DNA of 64,000 nucleotides from positions 124,001 to 188,000 of the forward strand of contig JAEPQZ010000016.1 of assembly GCA_016758905.1 (NCBI GenBank), given 5' to 3'. The notes beneath the pieces are model-generated. The model did not search any database. It was not told the origin of the DNA and saw only the letters and a program-made list of their open reading frames with translations. This document shows, piece after piece, positions 45,598-57,200 of the stretch. The stretch is from Umbelopsis isabellina. Its lineage: Eukaryota > Mucoromycota > Umbelopsidomycetes > Umbelopsidales > Umbelopsidaceae. Each line of letters begins with the position of its first letter. Positions within the stretch are counted from its first letter, which is position 1. The position numbers and the translations under genes were made by a program.

Positions 45598-46835
45598 TCA
45601 CCTGGCTTTGGGCAAAAACTTGATGGTGAAGAACACCATCACAAACATGAGAGATACAAACAGAAAAACTCCACATGTCATGAACGTTGTTCCCCATGAT
45701 TTGCGGTTATGTCGGTCGAGGCGAACTTTCTCTTTACGCAATCTATCCAAATTACTAGCTACAGCATCTTGAGCATCTCTCAGAATCCTGTCATCCTTTT
45801 CGAGATAATCGCCAAATGCAAGACTGTTCGATTTGAGCTGTGCTGCCATTCTTCCCAGGTCAGTAGTTAGCTCTTCTTGCAACTGCCGATGATGCTGCAG
45901 AACGTGCTCAATTTGTACTGTCTCTTCCTCGTGAGGCTGTGAAGATCTTGAGCTGACGGGTGGTGGACGACGTTGGCGTAGTTCTGCTTTCTCATCCATT
46001 GCCTCGTCTATTGCGAGTATGATGTGTCAACAGATAGAAAGAATCTGTAAACTTTTCTTATTGATTAACGTACCTTCTTTGACATTTTCTGGTGTCAATT
46101 CCCGCAGATTATCATTGCTATGTGAGGCTGTATATTCCGTTTTCTCCTCTTGATCGACCATGTCATTTTTTTCTTCGTTACTTATATTCTTGCAGACATG
46201 ATGTCAGCACCAAGTCAAGCAAGAAACAAATCACATTTCGTGCCCTTACCTCTTTCCCATCCGCTAACTCCTCCAATTCCTGCACCTGAAGCTGTTTTTC
46301 ATCTTCATGATGACAGACTTCGCTTATGGTGGCTATGACGCTGGCAGCTCCAGCTTGCGCTTGAACTACGCCTTTATCGATCGTGATATTCTATTAAAGA
46401 GCAGATAAGAATCTAAAATCAAAAGCCCACTGTATTATACACGGCTACTAACCATTGAATCCTGTTCTATGTAGCTACACAGCTCTTGTATGGCAGATAT
46501 TAGCTGAGGTGATATACTGTTGTTGCGGTTAGATCAAGCTTGGTTCGAGAAAGCAGATTTTTCGAATGGAATCACATATCATACCTTCCTCTCTCCTTCT
46601 TTATGCTATCGCTCATGGTTTGTGCATATTTGATATACTGTAATACTGGTTGTCAGTATCTACCATACAAAATAGGACGGCGTTATAAATGGTCACTCAC
46701 TTGTACGAACTTGCTTTTGTCAGATGCAGACCAGGTATCGATATTACCCTGGTCAACTCTCGTCTTGCATTTCGTTATCAATCTCTGTAGATTTCGTTCT
46801 TCTTTGATAGCCTGTGAATTGGTGACTGTAGGCAT
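45598..46835 (-). CDS. USE1: ER Q-SNARE Use1 (p31/Slt1)
   Basis: Six exons (46701-46835, 46585-46637, 46453-46516, 46250-46390, 46074-46188, 45598-46007) give 305 residues. The N-terminal part contains RNLQRLITKCK, a helical segment typical of Use1. The C-terminal part has a SNARE-like coiled coil from about VQIEHVLQHHRQLQEELTTD to LRKEKVRL. A single tail-anchor helix (TFMTCGVFLFVSLMFVMVFF) is followed by a short basic end. Use1 works with Ufe1, Sec20 and Sec22 in Golgi-to-ER retrograde fusion at the ER membrane. All phases match. The N-terminal half is weakly conserved in this family, so exon 1 rests on frame and position. Confidence 0.85.
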
Positions 46836-48515
46836 GCTGAAGCACTGGGATAAAGCATTCTCAGCACGGTCGGACCAGGTAATGTGCAGTATAATTTAGC
46901 TCACCAAGCCACCACCAAATTTCTCCACGTATTTGCAAAGCAGGCACTAGTTTTGATGGCTAGTTTATACTTACGCATGAATGATATGTAGCTAATACGC
47001 TGTTCGCCGAATATATTTGTGCTTTACTGCTCTATTGAGGGATTCAATTAACTAAATTGACTTGATATACTGCGTTTGCGCTCATAGAACTGAAAAGTGC
47101 TCTCACAATATGTGCTCATATACTCCCAATTAAGGAAACTGGACAATGTCATTTTCAAAGAAGACAGTGTGACATTAACGTATTCTGAAGCGCGTATGCA
47201 AACAAATCCACTTAACAGTATCTGCAGTTATTCCCAAAAAGCCTGTAGGTGGATAATTTTATCTGGTCAAGGAGTTACGACGCGATGACCAGCTAACATG
47301 TGAGCAAACTCTTCCAGTAACTAATTCATTGTTCAATACTGATAAAATGAAATTGCCGGGTTACGGTTATTTACGGCTAACACTTCAAGATTTTGCAACG
47401 TTAGTTAGCAAACATACGCTCAAAGATTGGTCTAGAAGCAAGTAGCCTCACACTTTAAGAGAGGAGGTAACAAAACCCTTTCGACCCCTACTTTATTTAC
47501 AAAATCAATAATTACCGGCAATGTCTGCCGGTCGCCATAGATATATACATGGAAGCAAGTTTTGGGGTCGTCAAAGAATGTAAGTTACAAATCAATACCC
47601 ATAATTTGCAAGACTCATCGAACAAGCAATAGACAAATCTACCTGTTAAATACATTCTGTTCCATACAAGCTGCAGGTTGGGAAAGGGGTGGGGAGAAAT
47701 TTGTCAATTTTGCCTTCTATACATCTTTTCAATGTATACTTCATCTGACGTCAGATTTTGGTAGATCTGGGACAGGGACTAATGAAAATAACATCCAAAC
47801 CGGTTTGCCTAATGCCGAAGAGACAATGAATTTTTTGATAGACATGTGGAGACATACATAACTTGGTGAGCAACAAAGGATGGAATACTTTTTTTATTAG
47901 GTTGTGTCTTAATTTTTTGTGTAAGTCCTATTGAGATGCTTGAGGTTGTGCAAGTGACATAGATCAGACAGATGATTATTTTGATTTGAGCAACGCGCAT
48001 CGGTCGCGAGAATGGCCATACTACGAATTCACATATGAGCATGAGCTGATATTACATGACAACTTTATAATCGACAACAACTTACTTGACCGCAATGATT
48101 GCTATAATAAATAGTCTGATTAGCATATGTTGTTTCATAAATAAACATTCAAAATATTGAAGTGACTTTTACCATTGTGGGCCCGTGAGGTTGACAGGTT
48201 TTACTGGAGGCATTGAAGAACGAAAATAGGGTAAGCAAAAAGAAAGGAAAAGCGACAGTGAAGAATCCACCACCGATATTTTATATTAAAAAAACGCATA
48301 TTTGCCCTTTTCCCTGATGGGCTGTGCCTGCCTTTTTGCTGTACCTTGACTTGGCTTTGGTTGGCTGGCTGGCTGCTAAGGGTCAGCCAATTCTAATTTG
48401 ACAGCTTCCCCCTTTTCACCCCAACAACTCAGCGTCACATGCAAATTTCCAGTGAATAAGCAGCAAAGTTTAAGCTCGGCTATTGGAAATTGTTATTTTC
48501 ATACTTCCCCGCATC
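46836..48515. other. Intergenic, 1.7 kb, between USE1 and PEX19
   Basis: Several short open frames (for example 47562-47861 and 47809-48042) without recognisable sequence. A short exon-like piece MPPVKPVNLTGP at 48213 (minus) followed by a donor could start a microprotein gene, but I could not splice it to an open continuation. Confidence 0.35.
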
Positions 48516-49702
48516 ATGTCTGAAGGAAAAGACTTACATTCTACCAATCCTCAAGATGAAGATCCTGAACTTGACGATCTCCTAGACGGTAAACATCATT
48601 GGCTTGAACACATTCTCCGGAAAATCCCATTCTAATGCCATTTACCCCCATTTTCTCCAGATGTTTTGGATGACTTTTCCGCTCCCACCTCATCTAGTGC
48701 AGCCAAGAAACCGGCTGCTCCAACTGCTACAACCGTCGAGCAGGCCGGAGATGACGAGGATTTGGATGCTATGCTGGATGATGATTTTGCTCAGCAGCTG
48801 GCTGCAGGCATGGAGGAATTGATGGGTGGCGCCGGAGACGGCCAGGACGAGTTCAAGGAGACATTCGAGAAAATTTGGAAGTCTTTCGAGAACACGTCGT
48901 TGGATGACCCAGCCACGTCTGCTACACCTGAAGGACCAGTGGATCCAGAAACCAAGAAGACTTTCCAAGAAACCATTGCCCAAACCATGAATAAGTTAAG
49001 GACCAGCTCGGACAAGGTTGAGGTGAGTGCTAATTATTGTGAAACTGCAGTGATACTACATATACAGTGCCATTGACTCTGTTATTCTCGAAACCTAGAC
49101 TGATCTCTCAGAAGAACCTGATGATGCGTTCATGGCAGAGATGATGAAGCAGATGGAGTCGTTGGCGGATAATGGCGATTTCCAAAACATGTTGGAAGGC
49201 ATGATGGGCCAACTTATGAGCAAGGATCTGCTGTACGAGCCAATGAAAGACTTGGCTGCTAAAGTGAGTTGTTGGAACGTATTACATTCTCTCACACATA
49301 CGTGTGTAACTAATGTTGACTACTTTGCAGTACCCTGATTGGCTAGAAAAGAACAAGGACAAGACTCCTCCAGCGGAATACGAGAAATATGAAAAGCAGT
49401 ATGAATATGTGAAGCAAATTGTAACAAGATACGAAGATCCTAAATTTGATGAGAAGGACGAAAAGCAAGCCAATGAAGTTGTGGATCTCATGCAAAAGGT
49501 AAAGTATACGAGTGGATCCTTTGGTTTTTTTTTTTTCTATTTTGCCTTTGAGCTGCATGATCTGACCTCCTGTCGTTCGTAGATGCAAGAGTTGGGTCAA
49601 CCACCAGCAGAAATGATGGACGAAATGGCACCTGGCATGAATCTTGGTCCTGACGGAATGCCAGATATGAGTAAATTAAACGAGCAGTGTAGCATTATGT
49701 AG
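48516..49702 (+). CDS. PEX19: Peroxisomal membrane protein import receptor Pex19
   Basis: Five exons (48516-48588, 48661-49022, 49099-49263, 49331-49498, 49583-49702) give 295 residues. The acidic disordered N-terminus has ELDDLLDDVLDDF, the Pex3-binding helix type. The C-terminal helical domain, MLEGMMGQLMSKDLLYEPMKDL and YPDWLEKNK, binds membrane-protein targeting signals. The chain ends CSIM, a CaaX box for farnesylation, as known for Pex19. It is the cytosolic chaperone that delivers peroxisomal membrane proteins to Pex3. Confidence 0.96.
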
Positions 49703-49978
49703 AATCATTTGTCAAATATTTAGCCCGCCACCTAATTCTCGCAATAATACCTGGCAAACTTTCCAGTATATCTGGTTGACGGGCACCTTACATTACCAGG
49801 CATATCCACACGGTGTCATGAAGACTCCTTTATCTTGCTTGAATTTATAATTTTCAGTATATCTCTCTAGAAAACCGGCATATTTGAGCACAAGGCATTC
49901 ATTGTTTTTATTGTGTATGAATATACGTAGAAAAGCATCTGAAATATAGAGGAGACGACTGGGCACGGCCCTTGGCTT

Positions 49979-50831
49979 TTATTCTCTGGAGATATCGCGA
50001 CCCAATACATTTTTCTTGATCCAATCTGTAGCCACCAATGCTCGGTTGCGGATGGAGAACAAGTTTGATAAGTATACCGATCGCCAGAAAACATAAGTAG
50101 CAACACCGCCAGACGCAACATTTCCTGATCCCCATGGTAGATCAGCAATGGCTTTATCAGAGCCAATGTAGCTAATGCGCAAAATTAGTTAGTACAAGGT
50201 CCAACTGTCTTCATAATCCTAACGTGTGGCACAACATGTGGCAGGAAAAACTTACGCTAGAGATCCTTGATGCGAGTAGTGGAAAGGCTTAATGTTTCTT
50301 CTCACTTTCTCCAGGCGTCGCAACTTTCGAGCCTTTTCGTCGATATCTGACAAGGCGTAAACTTCTGTCTCCAATTCATCCTGTAGAGCTAACTTGGAGA
50401 ACAAACGGGCCAAATACTTTCCTTGCTGGGATGCAACTTGGGCAGTGGGTGCATATTTGGACGCGGCGGCATCACCTAAGACGTAAATATCATTGGAGCC
50501 TTGCATCTTAAGCCAGTCATCGACCAGCAAGCCTCTACCGACGGTTTGAGTTTGCGGGAACTTGGACATCAAGTTTCTCACCACTGGGCGGGACGTGTTA
50601 CCGGTAGCCCATACTAACAAACCGTATGGCATTTGAGCTAGTGACCCATCGGCTTGCTGTACTGTGATTTCACGATCATGAACTTCCTTAACCATTGTCT
50701 TAGTATGGATTGAAATGTTCTGCTCCTTGAAATTTGCTTCTGTGTAATCAATCAGCTGTTTGGAGAATGCAGGAAGAACATTGGGCAAGGCTTCAATCAA
50801 CGTAATCTTGAGTTTGCCAGCCAGTTCTAGA

Positions 50832-50867
<36 letters not shown>

Positions 50868-52110
50868 CAATGAAATAGCATGTTAATGACTTATATACAA
50901 CTCTATAACCCTGTGTAATAAAGCACCACTACATACCAGGATACCAGGTAGTCAAATCTTCCACCAAAAAGTCGTGTAATTCAGCAGCGTACTCGACGCC
51001 GGTCGGACCTCCACCAACCACGACCATATGCAAAAGTCGGTCGATTTCTTCCGGACTTTGATTAGGGAAACCAGCCGTTTCAATGCAATCCATTAAACGA
51101 GTTCTAATTTTTTGAGCATCCCAAACCTCTTTCAAAAACAAAGCGTGCTCCTGTACACCTTTGATGCCAAATGTCTGATTGGTTGCACCAACACCGATGA
51201 CCAGGTAGTCATAAGGTACTTTACTACTATTAACTTGACCCTTAATTTCCGAATTATCTAAAGCCGAAATATGCAATTTAGCGTTGTGAACGCCGAAACA
51301 TATACCATGTATCATGGGTGAGCATTCTTACCGGAGATGGTGACGGTTTTGTTGAACGGGTCAACCTCAGTGCAATCTGCTTCATACACTTTGACTTCTC
51401 GAGATTTGTGACGAGTGATGAAACGGGTGGGCTCAACGATAGAGCGAACATCTATTGTTCCAACAGTACAGCTAGGCAGCAAAGGCGTAAACAAGAAATA
51501 GTTTCGAGGTGACACAACAACCTGTCAGGTCAGAATAAAGCGAGTTAAGGTAATGAGCTGCGTGTTCCATCACTAGATACAGTGGAAAGAGGGCCACGTA
51601 CCACGTTGTATAAATCGGTATCGATAGACTTTAGCAAAGACGTAGAAGCCCAACCACTGCCAAGAATAACAATGGTCTTCTTCTCAGGATCGAAAGGTGC
51701 CTGGAAAGGCGGATTTCGTGCGTCCCACAAAACTGATTCGAACGGACAATGGATATTTTCATTGTCAGTTTACATGTCAAGAAATGTCCGGTTCATTGCG
51801 CATTGACCTCTTACCATAAGCGCTGTATCCGATACCACCTAGCAGACCGAACTGAACTGTACGCTTAAACATCTTCCATTTGCTTCTCTTGTGGACCGTT
51901 ACAGTGCCTGTGGGGGTAGCCGCCGAATATTGACGTATAGCTGTTTGGAGAAATGGCCGCCGAGCGGAAGCAAATCGCACAGGGGTTGAAGCTGCAAAGT
52001 AAAGAAATATGTCAGTGCCCGAGATAGTTGTGACATTGCGAACTAATTGGAGTAATGGAGCTCAGTGCGTTACCATTTCTTAAAGCGATGGTTCCGAACG
52101 CTTTGTACAT
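49979..52110 (-). CDS. NDE1: Alternative (type II) mitochondrial NADH dehydrogenase, external type
   Basis: Seven exons (52074-52110, 51815-51991, 51602-51732, 51332-51521, 50937-51257, 50256-50826, 49979-50171) give 539 residues. The first exon ([12 protein letters not shown]) supplies an ATG and the start of an Arg/Ala/Ser-rich mitochondrial presequence; without it the frame would begin at a non-ATG codon. A short membrane segment follows. Two Rossmann motifs: [11 protein letters not shown] (FAD) and [17 protein letters not shown] (NADH). Also seen are [25 protein letters not shown] and [10 protein letters not shown]. No EF-hand insertion is present. The enzyme passes electrons from NADH to ubiquinone without proton pumping. 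The presequence plus membrane segment suggests the external form, but NDI-type is not excluded. Intron 5 carries a 31-nt T tract before its acceptor. Confidence 0.93.
50835..50865. repeat. 31-nt A/T homopolymer in NDE1 intron 5
   Basis: A uninterrupted run of 31 A on the + strand, which is poly-U in the NDE1 pre-mRNA, ending just before the 3' splice site 50827. Confidence 0.9.
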
Positions 52111-53381
52111 TGTTGACGCGATACTGTCAACAAGCGAAGACTGGGGCAAGTCGATTACCGAATTTGGAGTGTCCTTTTTTTTTTAAGCGTGTGACGTTGC
52201 TTTTCAGTCATTATCCTACATCAGTAACCGCCACTTTTGGACCTTTTAGAACGCGAAAAAAAGCCATAGGGACTTGTGTGTGCTCGTACGTACAACAATA
52301 ACAACGCTGAATACGTTGAATAAACAAAGGGTAACGCTGAATTTTGCTGTATAAACAAAGCGCAATGTAACGATTTTTCACACTGGGTATCCACCGATAC
52401 GCGGTTCTGTTATCTACATAGATATGGTAAATGAATTGCTCTATATGTCGTCTTGGCATATTGTCAAGTACACCACATCAGCTCATGCCACAGGAATGTG
52501 TCAAAATGAGCGCAGTAGTTCTGATCAAATAGCTGTGCCGTGACATGTAGCTTATACGAGACTGTAATGAATTTCTTACTGACTCGATGCACAGCCTCCG
52601 CCGTATGCGCAGCCGGTTTCATGCACATACCAACCGCTTGGTGTTGGCAACGATTTTATAAATAACACTCCTTGAGTCCTATTTTTTTTCCCAGATTTTG
52701 GAACCAAAAGCCTCACTTGCCTCTATTCTAAACATCATCAGAAATTTCACCACCGCTTACACCGTCTATTTTCGTTGACGCTCCGGCCATTGATCCATGG
52801 CGAGCAAAAATTGAAATGTCATATCTTCCCACACCTCACACTGGATCTAGCCAATCGCTGTCACGGCGGTGGTTTGATGCACGTTATCTTTGGTACACAT
52901 AGATGTCTTGTCTGGCATTTTTGCATTTACGTGCAGAAAAAACCGATACCGAACTAAACATCCATCCGGTGGCAACAAATTATATATATATAAAAAATAA
53001 CATAAACAAATAGATAAGAACAGATCCTCGGTTTGCCAGCCTCGTGGTGGCTCAGTGTCGCTGCCGACTGGAGACTATTGCCTTACCGCACAGACCACGG
53101 GAGTACGCAACAATCCAAGTAGGAAGAAAAATTGTGCCAAATCAGGCTCTTTATTTGCTGTCGTGACTTTTTGGTGCAAAAAATAAAAAAAGAAAATGGT
53201 TTGGACGTGAAAGCCAACTTTGATCCTCAAAATAGAATCCCAATACAGCTTTTAGGCCAAGTTGTGCGTGGCTGCCAAGCTGAGCAAACAATGAAATAAA
53301 AATCATATAAAGACGGCTTCTGCATTGTAAGACCACAAAAATCTCCATCAGTTCATCTTCTCATCAAAGAACAAAATAAAA
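52111..53381. other. Divergent intergenic region, 1.3 kb
   Basis: Upstream of both NDE1 and the secreted protein gene. It contains an AT run at 52981-52991. No coding exon was supported; short frames at 52065-52301 and 52775-52957 lack support. Confidence 0.45.
53306..53311 (+). promoter_or_regulatory. TATA box of small secreted protein gene
   Basis: TATAAA 71-76 bp before the start codon, with an A-rich leader (AAAATAAAA) before the ATG, typical of highly expressed fungal genes. Confidence 0.55.
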
Positions 53382-53888
53382 ATGCTTTCCAAACTCTTGC
53401 TCTCCGTTCTCGCTCTAGCTGTTGCCGTGTCCTCTCTTCCTATTGCTAAGCGTGGCTCCGGCGTTGCCATCGAAGTCAAATCCTCAAGCCAATTCTGCTT
53501 CTACTTGCCTCCCCACAAGGGAGGAGACATAGCTGCCAGCGAAGACAATGCTATCCCCGCCTGCACTGATACTAGCTTAGCATCGGGCGCCATCCAGTTC
53601 CCCACCGGCTTCATCAAAAGTGCTCATTATGTCTCCACCAGTGGTTACGTTCAAGTCACTGGTCGCATTGACCGAACACAGTATGGTCTGAAGGCTAGCG
53701 ATGGTGGCGGTCAAATGGACAACTTGGATCTTCCTAAAGGCACCTGCAACGGCTACAAGCATTTTGTAAACCTCGTCGAACCCGATGCCGATGTTTACTG
53801 TATTCGATGCTGCAAAGACTCTAGTGACTGCAACCTTGGCAAATCGCAATACGGTTGCGAACGGGTTGTACCAGGAGACTATTCTTAA
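53382..53888 (+). CDS. Small Cys-rich secreted protein, conserved fungal type
   Basis: Single exon, 168 residues. A signal peptide (MLSKLLLSVLALAVAVSS) is followed by PIAKR, a Kex2-type processing site, leaving a ~143-residue mature protein. Cysteines cluster in the C-terminal half (GTCNGYKHF, YCIRCCKDSSDC, QYGCERVVPG). The GYVQVTGRIDRTQYGLKASDGGGQMDN stretch and the CIRCC pattern resemble a family of secreted fungal proteins without known function. No catalytic residues are recognisable. The lack of introns, TATA box and A-rich leader suggest high expression. It could be a wall-associated or effector-like protein; that is inference. Confidence 0.85.
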   Translation: MLSKLLLSVLALAVAVSSLPIAKRGSGVAIEVKSSSQFCFYLPPHKGGDIAASEDNAIPACTDTSLASGAIQFPTGFIKSAHYVSTSGYVQVTGRIDRTQYGLKASDGGGQMDNLDLPKGTCNGYKHFVNLVEPDADVYCIRCCKDSSDCNLGKSQYGCERVVPGDYS

Positions 53889-54287
53889 ATACACATTTTC
53901 TTGAACCGGTTTTTACTCTTTGGCCATGCCTTGAACACATTTGCATCATTCTCACATATTACTCTCATTCTCATCCCATCTAAACGTGACATTTATCTGC
54001 ACACACACACCTGAAACAAATACACGTCCTCCCCTTTGCCATGGTTTAATGCAAACAGTACAATTTTTTTTTTTTTTTTTAAATAAACGAGATATACTAT
54101 CTTTTTGATAATTTCATTTGGTATTACGTTTTTAAGTGAATTGGTTTTCATATCTGGTTATTATGATGATGATGGAATATGTGCAGTTACAAGTAGATAG
54201 GACAAATTAGTTATGAATTAGCGAGGATGAGGATGGGATTTTGTAATTATGCGCTCTATGTCAAAAAAAAAAACGGGGCTCAATTGA
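53889..54287. other. Convergent spacer
   Basis: 3' flanks of the secreted protein and RalGAP genes; contains an 18-nt T run near 54065 and T-rich/A-rich 3' signals. No gene. Confidence 0.5.
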
Positions 54288-57200
54288 TTATGCTACCTCT
54301 TCGTTTGGCATAAATATCTTGTTCATGAAATTTTCAAAGCTCCTAAAAAAGGTGAAAAATAAAAATTGCCATGGGTTATTTGGCTGCTAATTGTAATGTC
54401 TTACATGCCCAAACAGGTTCAACTTACCATTTGCTTGCTTTATGACGTTGGGTAATGGTATGAATGTCTGCAGCTCTTTGTGAATAGGCATGTTTGTATA
54501 ATGCCTGGTTGATAGGATGGACTGTAGCTCTAAACGCATTGATGGCCGTCTCTCGGATCAAGTGGCCCAACACCGCATGCGATACCACCATGCCGTCCAA
54601 CAATGGTCCAAACAATGGCACTTTCGAGTCACGGTAGATCTGGATAGCGTACATGCCGTTGTTGAGCGGCGTAACAATGATCTGAGCATTTCCAAAGTCT
54701 CCGCCAATGGTGCCTATACGATAGTCTCGGTGATGCTCGTTCCATACAATATGAACATGATCATTTCCAATGTGTCGTTTCTTTTTGACTTGTTTCGGAT
54801 CACTGTTGTCAGTCGGCATCTTGGTTGCGTCATGGAAAATCATCTCAAGTGTAGATGTACAGTAATAGGTCGTTTTGGTTCCGTTGGTTAGACTGCGTTC
54901 CAACCCTCCGAGGTATCCATCATGTGTTGCAATATCAATCTCCCAACCTAGACTATTTACAAATGCATCGTACGCAGCACTTCCCGAACTGTTGTGTAAA
55001 ATCGCTTGCTCATCTTCTTGACCATCACCAACATACAAAAGAGCGATTTTCATGGTTTCACGTCCATGTTTGCGGTCTAACCCACGCAAATCGCGGAATA
55101 ATGCCGGCGACTTGGTCAGCATTTGGAATTGACCCTCGCGCAGATAGTCGTAATTGATAAGACCCATATGGCTCATGAACAATCGACTTTGTTGGAACGG
55201 TATAAGTGGCTCGTCAGCTTCCATCGGCAAAACAGGTGTAAACGATTTGGCGATCGAAGCACTCTTGGACAGTTGGAGATCACTATTCGATTTCATGCTG
55301 TTTGGGTTTCGCTCGGATTGTCGGTACCATGATTTACTAGGGAACAAAGTAAAATTAGAAAAAAACATCTTGCCTACGATGCCGGTACTGGATATACTTA
55401 CATGTCAGAAGGTTGCTCGGGACAAAGATAGTTTTCGGATCCAAGGTGTTGTATTAAATGCTCACTCATGGACATGACCATATTGGAGTGGGGCTGGCTC
55501 AGTGGCAGCGGTGCATTAAGTGGGACACTGGAATCCAACAAACAGTCTGGGCTGCTTTCACCAATATAGCACAGCAGTTTTCCTAACATATCTGTATTTT
55601 CCTCAGAGGTACTCCAAGTTGGTAACTGACTGTATGATCGCATAACGGCAGGCATAGGTGCTTTGGGTCGACTGGGGATACTTTGCAATGTCAATCCGTC
55701 TCTGAGTTTCAGATTCGACGCAATATCGGATATATGCTCGACCGAACTATGGTTGTCACGCTCGTCAAAGTTGGAAGCGTCAATAGTCGGACGATAAAAC
55801 AAATCAAGATCCCATGCATAACGACCGGTCACGTCTCGTGTAATGAGGCGATTAGGAGACTCTTCTATGCCACGAGTAGGACCTTCCACTACAGCAAGGA
55901 TAGTGTGATCATTGAAGGAAAAGTACTCAAATTGTTCGTGGTAGGCATCTACTTTTTCATCATTTGAGATTCCTGGTCCAAGAATATTGCTGTTGATGGT
56001 GGCAGGACCATTGGGTGGAGGGAAATTGTTGAAATGATGCAATAAATGCAGAAGAGCCGCTTCACTTGATTCTTTCACATAATCCGTATCATCGTTATCC
56101 AATGATAGATCGTTGACCATAACCATATCATTAGCGCTAAATTTAGGTCGATGGTCAGGATTGACTTTGAAGGAAAGCACTGGTTCTTGCTTGCCATTCT
56201 CGCCAACGTCGACAGGTGGATGCGGTAGAAGTTTTTCCATTTCAGCCTAATAATTGAATGATTAACATGACAATTCGATTGATAACGTCCAAATTACTTG
56301 AGACACTTACGGCAGTGATGTTCAGGGCATATTCTATAGTGTCAAACACTAAATGGCAAAGTTCGGATCCAGTGAAAACGGTAGGCTGGATGACCATCAA
56401 CCATCCAACCAACAGTGAGAACAGCTTGCTGATTATGATGCAGCGGCCATTCCTGACAGTTCTATCATAAAACTTTAGATGCACATTCAACGCATCTACT
56501 AGTTTACTTAAGATTGTTTTTATAATCATCTGTATTTGTTAAAGTTAGTAAGGCTTGGGATTTTGAAAATACAGCTTTTTGCCGCCCGCCAATGCATACC
56601 TTGTCGGAATCCATGTCATGCGTATAGCAGCTAATGAGTGTATATAGAGCATCGCAAGTGGCAGCAACAACTGGAAGATTGCTCCAGTACAAGCGATCAG
56701 CCAAGATATTTAAACCAGGATGGACAATCTCCCGATTGTAGTTACTACAAATATAGAATTTATCAAAGTTAAGTCTGGGCTCATAAGATCAAATCGGCAA
56801 GGTGTGTTCTCCTACCTGGAGCCCAAGATTAGCTCATGAGCTAGCAAACTAGACAACCCGTTGATGAGCATACAATGCGAGTCAGTGTACTTTGCCAATC
56901 TTCTCATATTGGCATCGGCAACAATCAAGTCGATATACAGATTCTTCAGCATCAGCTTCACTTGCAAAAACTTGAAACGATGGCTTTGCAATTTGCCTAG
57001 CACAGCGGCCTTCGGAGACAGTTCAACTTCCAATTTATCCAATTCGTATGATACAGAAGTCAGCGACCCTAAAATCAATATACAGCTTGATCGTACATCG
57101 TCGGGGGTATAGCGAAGTACTCCAGGTGCTTCCAGCAGCTAATATAGCATCAAGTTAGTTTCATTAATATTAAGACTAGCACGCTCACTCATATGACGTT

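Noticed and set aside
48040-48213. Possible microprotein gene on the minus strand beginning MPPVKPVNLTGP
   Set aside because: The start and donor look good, but the only nearby acceptor creates a stop codon at the junction, so no open product could be built.
52775-52957. 60-codon frame in the NDE1/secreted-protein spacer
   Set aside because: Short, no homology, no coding bias; likely random.
54424-54428. Stop codon in TGGTAA as the end of RalGAP
   Set aside because: The GTAAGT here is a splice donor; joining to 54342 keeps the frame and adds the conserved C-terminal segment.
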